Shown here in pieces: positions 4,825 through 10,549 of a stretch of 10,549 nt of DNA. Position numbers and translations under genes: made by a program. Origin of the DNA: Bacteroidota bacterium (lineage in GTDB: Bacteria; Bacteroidota; Bacteroidia; Bacteroidales; VadinHA17). A model generated the notes under the pieces. The model was not told the origin of the DNA, made no database searches, and saw only the letters and a list, made by a program, of their open reading frames with translations. The stretch is taken from assembly GCA_030593185.1 (NCBI GenBank), contig JAUVHQ010000053.1, positions 1 to 10,549 on the forward strand. Direction: 5' to 3'. How positions within the stretch are numbered: position 1 is the first letter of the stretch; each line of letters opens with the position of its first letter.

Positions 4825-5523
4825 ATGACTAAGCATACTAAAAATAGAAAATTAGCTCTTGAAAAAATTGAAGAAGGTAAACTATACAAGTTAGTTGAGG
4901 CTGCTGGTTTGGTGAAAGAGATTTCAACAACCAAATTTGATGCTTCTCTTGACCTCGATATCAGATTAGGTATTGACCCAAGAAAATCTAACCAGATGGT
5001 TCGTGGGGTAGTAACCCTTCCTAATGGTACGGGTAAAGAAACCCGCGTACTGGTGCTATGTACACCTGACAAAGAGGAGGAGGCTAAAAATGCCGGTGCC
5101 GATTTTGTTGGACTCGATGAGTATGTCGAAAAAATAAAAGGTGGCTGGACAGATATGGATGTTATTATCACTATGCCTCAGGTTATGGGTAAAGTTGGAC
5201 CATTGGGAAGAGTACTCGGACCACGTGGACTAATGCCTAATCCGAAAAGTGGAACTGTTACTACAGACATTGGAAAAGCGGTTTCAGAAGTTAAAAAAGG
5301 AAAGATCGATTTTAAAGTTGATAAGTATGGTATCCTTCATACATCTATTGGAAAGGTTTCATTTGAACCCCAAAAGATTGTTGAAAATGCAAGAGAATTT
5401 ATCAATACAGTTGTGAAACTGAAACCGGCTTCTGCGAAAGGTACATATATAAAATCTATTTATCTTTCAAGTACCATGAGTCCGGGGATAAAGATTGATA
5501 CTAAAGCCTTTAACGAAGATTAA
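4825..5523 (+). CDS. rplA: 50S ribosomal protein uL1
   Basis: uL1 forms the mobile L1 stalk that helps move deacylated tRNA out of the E site, and in many bacteria represses translation of its own operon. The 232-aa length is typical. The signature runs from about residue 123 to 142 and contains KVGPLGRVLGPRGLMPNP. The two-domain fold is interrupted as expected, with domain II at about 68-158. The C-terminal KPASAKGTYIKSIYLSSTMSPG motif is also conserved. The ATG at 4825 is the first in frame after rplK, and the spacing of 20 nt indicates one transcript. The 31-nt gap to rplJ is too short to hold a full uL10 leader of the kind known from E. coli or Bacillus. Confidence 0.98.
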   Translation: MTKHTKNRKLALEKIEEGKLYKLVEAAGLVKEISTTKFDASLDLDIRLGIDPRKSNQMVRGVVTLPNGTGKETRVLVLCTPDKEEEAKNAGADFVGLDEYVEKIKGGWTDMDVIITMPQVMGKVGPLGRVLGPRGLMPNPKSGTVTTDIGKAVSEVKKGKIDFKVDKYGILHTSIGKVSFEPQKIVENAREFINTVVKLKPASAKGTYIKSIYLSSTMSPGIKIDTKAFNED

Positions 5524-5554
5524 GTTAATTGTGACAAAAGACGTGTAAGTTGCT

Positions 5555-6073
5555 ATGAATAAAGAAGAGAAAAATATAATCATCAATGATCTGGCAGAGA
5601 AGATAAAAGAATATCCTCATTTTTATCTTACTGACGTTTCTAAGCTTAACGCTGAAGACACTAGCGCCCTGCGTAGGAAATGCTTTGAAAATGAGATTAT
5701 GCTGATTGTAGTTAAAAACACATTATTGAAAATTGCACTGGAAAATTCCGAAGGTGACTTTCAGGAATTGTATCCATTGCTTGAACAACCGACCTCAATC
5801 ATGTTTTCTAATACCGGTAATGTTCCGGCAAAACTTATTAAAGAGTTTAGAAAAAAACATGATAAGCCTGTGCTAAAGGCTGCTTTTGTTGAAGAAGGAC
5901 TTTATATTGGAGATGAAAAACTTGAAACTCTTGTTGGTATTAAGTCCAAAGACAAACTCATTGCAGATGTAATTATGTTGCTTCAATCACCTGCAAAGAA
6001 TGTTATTTCAGCTTTGCAGTCAGGTAGAAATATTATATCAGGTGTTGTAAAAACACTTGCTGATAGAGAATAA
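5555..6073 (+). CDS. rplJ: 50S ribosomal protein uL10
   Basis: uL10 anchors bL12 dimers to the ribosome and, with them, forms the stalk that recruits translation factors. The 172-aa product fits the family. An N-terminal globular rRNA-binding domain spans about residues 1-125, with the conserved pattern LRRKCFENEIMLIVVKNTLL (39-58). A C-terminal helix (about 132-165) binds bL12 dimers; how many dimers it holds cannot be decided by eye. The ATG at 5555 lies 31 nt after rplA and the gene is followed by rplL 40 nt later. The N-terminus (MNKEEKNIIINDLAEKI) is somewhat divergent from E. coli but ordinary for Bacteroidetes. Confidence 0.96.
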   Translation: MNKEEKNIIINDLAEKIKEYPHFYLTDVSKLNAEDTSALRRKCFENEIMLIVVKNTLLKIALENSEGDFQELYPLLEQPTSIMFSNTGNVPAKLIKEFRKKHDKPVLKAAFVEEGLYIGDEKLETLVGIKSKDKLIADVIMLLQSPAKNVISALQSGRNIISGVVKTLADRE

Positions 6074-6113
6074 CAAAAATAATTATAATAAAACTTAAAA
6101 AAAATCCAAGAAA

Positions 6114-6491
6114 ATGTCAGATGTAAAAAAGTTAGCAGAAGAATTGGTTAATCTCACTGTAAAAGAAGTTAATGAGTTGGCAAATGTTCTTAAAGAAGAA
6201 CATGGAATTGTACCAGCAGCTGCAGCCGTTGCTGTTGCCGGAGCCGGTGTTGCTGGTGAAGAAGGCGGAGTTGCTGAACAGACTGAATTTAATGTTGTAC
6301 TTAATGCTCCCGGTGGAGCAAAACTTCAGGTAGTAAAACTGGTTAAGGAACTCACCGGATTAGGACTTAAAGAAGCTAAAAATCTGGTTGACTCTGCACC
6401 AAAAGCCGTTAAGGAAGGTGTTACTAAAGACGAAGCTGAATCGCTTAAAAATCAATTAGAAGAAGCAGGAGCAGAAGTTGAAATTAAATAG
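6114..6491 (+). CDS. rplL: 50S ribosomal protein bL12 (L7/L12)
   Basis: bL12 is the multicopy stalk protein that recruits and stimulates EF-Tu, EF-G and other factors. The 125-aa product has an N-terminal dimerisation domain (about 1-32, with LAEELVNLTVKEVNELANVL), a flexible Ala/Val/Gly hinge (about 34-54), and a C-terminal factor-binding domain (57-125) with KLVKELTGLGLKEAKNLVD and the typical EAGAEVEIK end. The ATG at 6114 follows a strikingly A-rich, G-poor 40-nt spacer (27 A, 1 G), likely unstructured in RNA. Such a spacer could help this gene be translated more often than rplJ, since several copies are needed per ribosome. That link is an inference. A strong hairpin follows the gene. 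Confidence 0.98.
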   Translation: MSDVKKLAEELVNLTVKEVNELANVLKEEHGIVPAAAAVAVAGAGVAGEEGGVAEQTEFNVVLNAPGGAKLQVVKLVKELTGLGLKEAKNLVDSAPKAVKEGVTKDEAESLKNQLEEAGAEVEIK

Positions 6492-6522
6492 AAACTATCA
6501 CCTTAATATTATTAGGTTTCTC

Positions 6523-6557
6523 AGGTTTGGAATCCAGTAAAGGATTCTAAACCTTTT
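6523..6557 (+). terminator. Intrinsic terminator/attenuator between rplL and rpoB
   Basis: AGGTTTGGAATCC (6523-6535) pairs with GGATTCTAAACCT (6542-6554): 13 pairs, one of them G-T, around loop AGTAAA. A run of four T (6554-6557) begins with the last stem base, followed by CG. No Bacteroidetes-type promoter is visible between here and rpoB, so polymerase must read through. The structure is therefore best called a partial terminator. E. coli has an attenuator and an RNase III processing site at the same point, lowering rpoBC relative to rplL. Confidence 0.7.
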
Positions 6558-6596
6558 CGTCGTTATATATAATTAAGTCAACATAATCTTATTAAG

Positions 6597-9500
6597 ATGT
6601 CCTCAAAAATAAACGAAAGAATTAGTTTCGCTTCCATTACTGAACAAATGGATTATCCTGATTTTCTGGATATTCAGTTGAAATCATTCAGGAATTTTTT
6701 TCAACTAAATTCAATTCAGGAACAAAGGAAAAAAGAAGGACTGTATAAAGTCTTTAGCGAAAATTACCCAATTACCGATACCAGGAATAATTTTGTTCTG
6801 GAATTTCTTGATTATAACATTGATCCTCCCCGCTACACTATTGATGAATGTCTGGAAAGAGGTTTAACTTACAGTGTCCCGTTGAAAGCTAAACTAAAAC
6901 TGTATTGTACCGACCCGGAACATGAAGATTTTGATACAGTTATACAAGAGGTCTATTTAGGTGTTGTTCCTTATATGACTGAACGGGGAACCTTTGTAAT
7001 TAATGGTGCAGAAAGAGTAATAGTGTCGCAACTACACCGATCACCCGGAGTCTTTTTCGGGCAAAGTATTCATGCTAACGGCACAAAATTATATTCTGCC
7101 AGGATAATTCCATTCAAAGGTTCATGGATAGAATTTGCAACCGATATTAATAATGTGATGTATGCGTACATCGACCGGAAAAAGAAATTACCGGTTACAA
7201 CATTATTACGTGCTATTGGCTACGAAACCGATAAAGATATACTTGAAATATTTGACCTTGCTGAAGAATTTAAGGTTTCTAAAACGGCTCTGAAGAAACT
7301 TGTTGGAAGAAAACTTGCTGCACGAGTACTGAAATCATGGGTCGAAGACTTTGTTGATGAAGATACCGGTGAAGTAGTATCAATTGAACGAAATGAAGTG
7401 ATAATTGACCGGGAAACAGTCCTGGAAGATGAGCATATTGAAGATATTGTCAATTCCGGATCAAAAACAATCCTGCTTCACAATGAAGAAAAAAATATCT
7501 CTGACTTTGAGATTATCTTTAATACCTTACAGAAAGATCCATGCAACTCGGAGAAAGAAGCTGTTGTACATATTTACCGTCAACTGCGTAATTCTGAACC
7601 ACCTGATGAAGGTACCGCCCGCGAAGTGATCGAAAACCTGTTTTTCTCAGATAAACGTTACGATCTGGGAGATGTCGGAAGATTTAGAATAAACAGGAAA
7701 CTGGGTCTTGATATTCCTATGGATACCAAGGTCCTTACAATGGAAGATATAATTAAGATTATTAAGTATCTGATCGAACTTATAAACTCAAAAACCGATG
7801 TTGATGATATTGACCATTTGAGTAATCGTAGAGTGAGAACAGTGGGTGAACAACTTCATAACCAGTTTGGTGTAGGTTTGGCCCGTATGGCAAGAACTAT
7901 TCGTGAAAGAATGAATGTTCGTGATAATGAGGTTTTTACTCCTGTTGACTTGATTAATTCGAAGACACTTTCTTCGGTAATTAATTCCTTTTTCGGAACA
8001 AACCAGTTGTCCCAGTTTATGGATCAGACTAATCCGCTTGCTGAAATGACCCATAAACGAAGAATGTCAGCACTTGGTCCAGGTGGTTTATCACGAGAGA
8101 GAGCAGGATTCGAGGTGCGTGATGTGCACTATACACACTATGGAAGACTTTGCCCTATCGAAACACCCGAAGGACCAATTATTGGATTGATATCATCACT
8201 GTGTGTTTATGCCAAGATCAACAAACTTGGTTTTATTGAAACACCATATAGATATGTTAAGGATGGGAAGGTGGAAATGAATGATGATGGTGTGGTTTTC
8301 CTGAGTGCTGAGGAAGAAGAAAAGAAGGTGATTGCTCAGGCAAATGCACCTCTAAACGAAAACGGTGAATTTATTAACCCCAGGGTTAAGTCGCGCTACG
8401 AAGGTGATTTTCCGCATGAGGAAGCAAAAAATGTTGACTTAATGGATGTCGCCCCAAACCAGATTGCTTCAATCGCCGCTTCCCTGATCCCATTCCTTGA
8501 GAATGACGATGCAAACAGAGCTCTTATGGGTTCTAATATGATGAGACAGGCAGTGCCTCTTATTAAACCTGAAGCACCTATTGTTGGTACCGGCCTGGAA
8601 AAAACAATGATCCAGGATTCAAGAATATTAATTGTCGCGGAAAGTGACGGTGTTGTTGAATATGTTGATGCCAACGAAATTGTGATACGCTATACCCGAA
8701 GTGATGTTGAGAAGTTTATTAGCTTTGATGATGATGTAAAAAAATATGTTCTGCCAAAATATAAGAAAACAAATCAGAATACCTGTATTAACCTTATACC
8801 AATTGTTTCAAAAGGAGAAAAGGTTGAGAAAGGACAGGTTCTCACAGAGGGTTTTGGTACAGAAAAAGGAGAACTTGCACTGGGCAGAAATTTGAAAGTG
8901 GCATTTATGCCCTGGAAAGGATATAATTTCGAGGATGCTATCGTGATATCTGATCGTGTTGTGCGTGATGATATCTTTACATCAATTCATATAGAGGAAC
9001 ATTCTCTTGAAGTAAGAGATACAAAAAGAGGTCTTGAAGAACTTACACCAGATATTCCTAATGTTAGTGAAGAGGCAACTAAAGACCTGGATGAACATGG
9101 GCTGATTCGTATTGGTGCTCATATTGAACCGGGAGATATCCTTATAGGAAAAATTACCCCAAAAGGTGAATCCGATCCATCTCCGGAAGAAAAGCTCCTT
9201 CGTGCTATTTTCGGCGATAAAGCCGGTGATGTTAAAGATGCTTCTTTGAAAGCCGGACCATCACTCGACGGTGTGGTAGTTGATAAAAACCTTTTCTCAC
9301 GACCGGTTAAGGACAGAAGATCGAAAATTGCAGAAAAACCAATGCTTGATAAGATAGAAGCCGAGTTAAAAAAAGAACTCGAAGAACTGAATACCAAATT
9401 GGTTGATAAAATATTTATCCTTGTAAATGGGAAAACATCTCAGGGGGTTAAAGATAACCTGAATGTTGATCTTATTCCCAAGGGTACTAAGTTTACTCTC

Positions 9501-10406
9501 AAACAACTACAAGAAATTAACTATCTTAATGTTAATCTGAATAAATGGACAACCGATAAGAAGAAAAATGAAACTATTAAACTGCTTGTCCATAATTACC
9601 TTACAAAACATAAAGATATCGGAGCTGTCTACCGGAGACAGAAATACAATATTTCTATAGGTGATGAACTTCCTACCGGTATTATTCAAATGGCTAAGAT
9701 CTATCTGGCAAGGAAGCGGAAAATAAAAGTTGGAGATAAAATGGCCGGACGACATGGAAACAAAGGTATTGTTGCCAAAATTGTACGCCAGGAAGATATG
9801 CCTTTCCTTGAAGATGGAACCCCTGTGGATATTGTACTTAACCCACTGGGAGTGCCATCAAGGATGAATCTTGGCCAGATATATGAAACAGTTTTGGGTT
9901 GGGCAGGACAACGTCTGGGGTTAAAATTCTCAACACCAATATTTGACGGTGCAACTTTAGATGAAATAACTGAATATACCAAAAAAGCCGGCCTTCCTGA
10001 TTATGGAACAACTTATTTGTACGACGGAGGTACAGGCGAACGGTTTAACCAGCCCGCTACTGTTGGTGTTATCTATATGCTCAAACTTGGACATATGGTT
10101 GACGACAAAATGCATGCACGGTCTATCGGACCATACTCACTTATTACACAGCAACCTCTTGGTGGGAAAGCACAATTCGGAGGTCAGCGATTTGGCGAAA
10201 TGGAAGTCTGGGCTCTTGAAGCTTTCGGAGCATCACACATACTTCAGGAAATCCTGACAGTGAAATCTGATGATGTTATCGGAAGAGCACGGTCGTACGA
10301 ATCTATTGTAAAAGGAGAGCCCATGCCAACACCGGGAATACCTGAATCTCTTAATGTTCTGTTACATGAACTTAGAGGACTTGGACTTAGTATGAGTCTT
10401 GATTAA
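6597..10406 (+). CDS. rpoB: DNA-directed RNA polymerase subunit beta
   Basis: This is the beta subunit, forming half of the catalytic cleft of RNA polymerase. The 1269-aa length is typical of Bacteroidetes. Landmarks in order: protrusion motif NGAERVIVSQLHRSPGVFF (136-154); rifampicin cluster I at 469-495, with Asp476, His486 and Ser491 aligned to E. coli 516, 526 and 531 and all wild-type; cluster II PIETPEGP (520-527); FED at 778-780; active-site Lys1040 and Lys1048 (E. coli K1065 and K1073) in GDKMAGRHGNKG; and the C-terminal clamp motif GGKAQFGGQRFGEMEVWALEA. Residue 528 is Ile where nearly all bacteria have Asn (GPNIGLI). The ATG at 6597 gives the Bacteroidetes-type start MSSKINERISFAS. 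No Shine-Dalgarno. It is reached by readthrough of the hairpin after rplL. Confidence 0.99.
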   Translation: MSSKINERISFASITEQMDYPDFLDIQLKSFRNFFQLNSIQEQRKKEGLYKVFSENYPITDTRNNFVLEFLDYNIDPPRYTIDECLERGLTYSVPLKAKLKLYCTDPEHEDFDTVIQEVYLGVVPYMTERGTFVINGAERVIVSQLHRSPGVFFGQSIHANGTKLYSARIIPFKGSWIEFATDINNVMYAYIDRKKKLPVTTLLRAIGYETDKDILEIFDLAEEFKVSKTALKKLVGRKLAARVLKSWVEDFVDEDTGEVVSIERNEVIIDRETVLEDEHIEDIVNSGSKTILLHNEEKNISDFEIIFNTLQKDPCNSEKEAVVHIYRQLRNSEPPDEGTAREVIENLFFSDKRYDLGDVGRFRINRKLGLDIPMDTKVLTMEDIIKIIKYLIELINSKTDVDDIDHLSNRRVRTVGEQLHNQFGVGLARMARTIRERMNVRDNEVFTPVDLINSKTLSSVINSFFGTNQLSQFMDQTNPLAEMTHKRRMSALGPGGLSRERAGFEVRDVHYTHYGRLCPIETPEGPIIGLISSLCVYAKINKLGFIETPYRYVKDGKVEMNDDGVVFLSAEEEEKKVIAQANAPLNENGEFINPRVKSRYEGDFPHEEAKNVDLMDVAPNQIASIAASLIPFLENDDANRALMGSNMMRQAVPLIKPEAPIVGTGLEKTMIQDSRILIVAESDGVVEYVDANEIVIRYTRSDVEKFISFDDDVKKYVLPKYKKTNQNTCINLIPIVSKGEKVEKGQVLTEGFGTEKGELALGRNLKVAFMPWKGYNFEDAIVISDRVVRDDIFTSIHIEEHSLEVRDTKRGLEELTPDIPNVSEEATKDLDEHGLIRIGAHIEPGDILIGKITPKGESDPSPEEKLLRAIFGDKAGDVKDASLKAGPSLDGVVVDKNLFSRPVKDRRSKIAEKPMLDKIEAELKKELEELNTKLVDKIFILVNGKTSQGVKDNLNVDLIPKGTKFTLKQLQEINYLNVNLNKWTTDKKKNETIKLLVHNYLTKHKDIGAVYRRQKYNISIGDELPTGIIQMAKIYLARKRKIKVGDKMAGRHGNKGIVAKIVRQEDMPFLEDGTPVDIVLNPLGVPSRMNLGQIYETVLGWAGQRLGLKFSTPIFDGATLDEITEYTKKAGLPDYGTTYLYDGGTGERFNQPATVGVIYMLKLGHMVDDKMHARSIGPYSLITQQPLGGKAQFGGQRFGEMEVWALEAFGASHILQEILTVKSDDVIGRARSYESIVKGEPMPTPGIPESLNVLLHELRGLGLSMSLD

Positions 10407-10440
10407 TTAATTATGTTAGTGAAAATTTAATTATTTGCAT

Positions 10441-10549
10441 ATGCCATTCCGTAGAGATACAAAGGTTAAGAGTGATTTTACAAAAATTTCAATTGCTCTG
10501 TCTTCACCGGAAGAGATACTCGAACGTTCGTGTGGAGAAGTACTGAAAC
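10441..10549 (+). CDS. rpoC: DNA-directed RNA polymerase subunit beta' (5' end only)
   Basis: The first 36 codons of rpoC are present; the gene runs off the window. The translation begins MPFRRDTKVKSDFTKISIAL and continues SSPEEILERSCGEVLK. This matches the N-terminus of Bacteroidetes beta' subunits, where the ISI.L.SPEEIL.. motif precedes the zinc-binding clamp region. The ATG at 10441 lies 34 nt after the rpoB stop in the universal rpoB-rpoC order. The spacer (10407-10440) is AT-rich with no terminator, promoter or Shine-Dalgarno that I can see, so the two subunits are co-transcribed. Too little is present to judge catalytic motifs. Confidence 0.95.
   Translation, partial: MPFRRDTKVKSDFTKISIALSSPEEILERSCGEVLK

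Overview
This window is a chromosomal housekeeping region from a member of the Bacteroidota, most like a Bacteroidales/Marinilabiliales-type organism. Four things point there: RpoB, EF-Tu and RpoC sequences of Bacteroidetes type (RpoB 1269 aa; RpoC begins with a Bacteroides-like N-terminus containing KISIALSSPEEILE); two promoters with the Bacteroidetes sigma-ABfr signature (TTTG, 19-20 bp, TAnnTTTG); AT-rich spacers; and no usable Shine-Dalgarno sequence before any gene. Everything readable is on the + strand. No mobile element, CRISPR array or accessory island was found.

Layout. (1) 18-1536: a promoter followed by rpsU (bS21), a XerC/XerD-type tyrosine recombinase and a short hibernation-promoting factor (hpf). 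(2) 1564-2140: a second promoter, a boxA-like element and four tRNA genes, Thr(TGT)-Tyr(GTA)-Gly(TCC)-Thr(GGT), leading into tuf. (3) 2141-3487: tuf (EF-Tu), then tRNA-Trp(CCA). (4) 3504-4257: secE and nusG. (5) 4361-6491: rplK, rplA, rplJ, rplL. (6) 6597 to the window end: rpoB and the first 36 codons of rpoC.

The genes supply translation (tRNAs, EF-Tu, uL11, uL1, uL10, bL12, bS21), ribosome hibernation (HPF), protein export (SecE) and transcription (NusG, RNA polymerase beta and beta'). The order thrU-tyrU-glyT-thrT-tufB followed by secE-nusG-rplKAJL-rpoBC is the same as in Escherichia coli apart from the inserted tRNA-Trp, so it is a very old arrangement.

I found no new system of genes. 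What merits attention is non-coding: a G8C4 tract just before the recombinase start codon; two promoters sharing sequence beyond the core elements; a boxA-like site; structured spacers between tRNA genes; a leader before rplK able to form mutually exclusive hairpins; a 13-bp hairpin with a T-tract between rplL and rpoB; and an Asn-to-Ile substitution in a highly conserved RpoB motif beside the rifampicin pocket.
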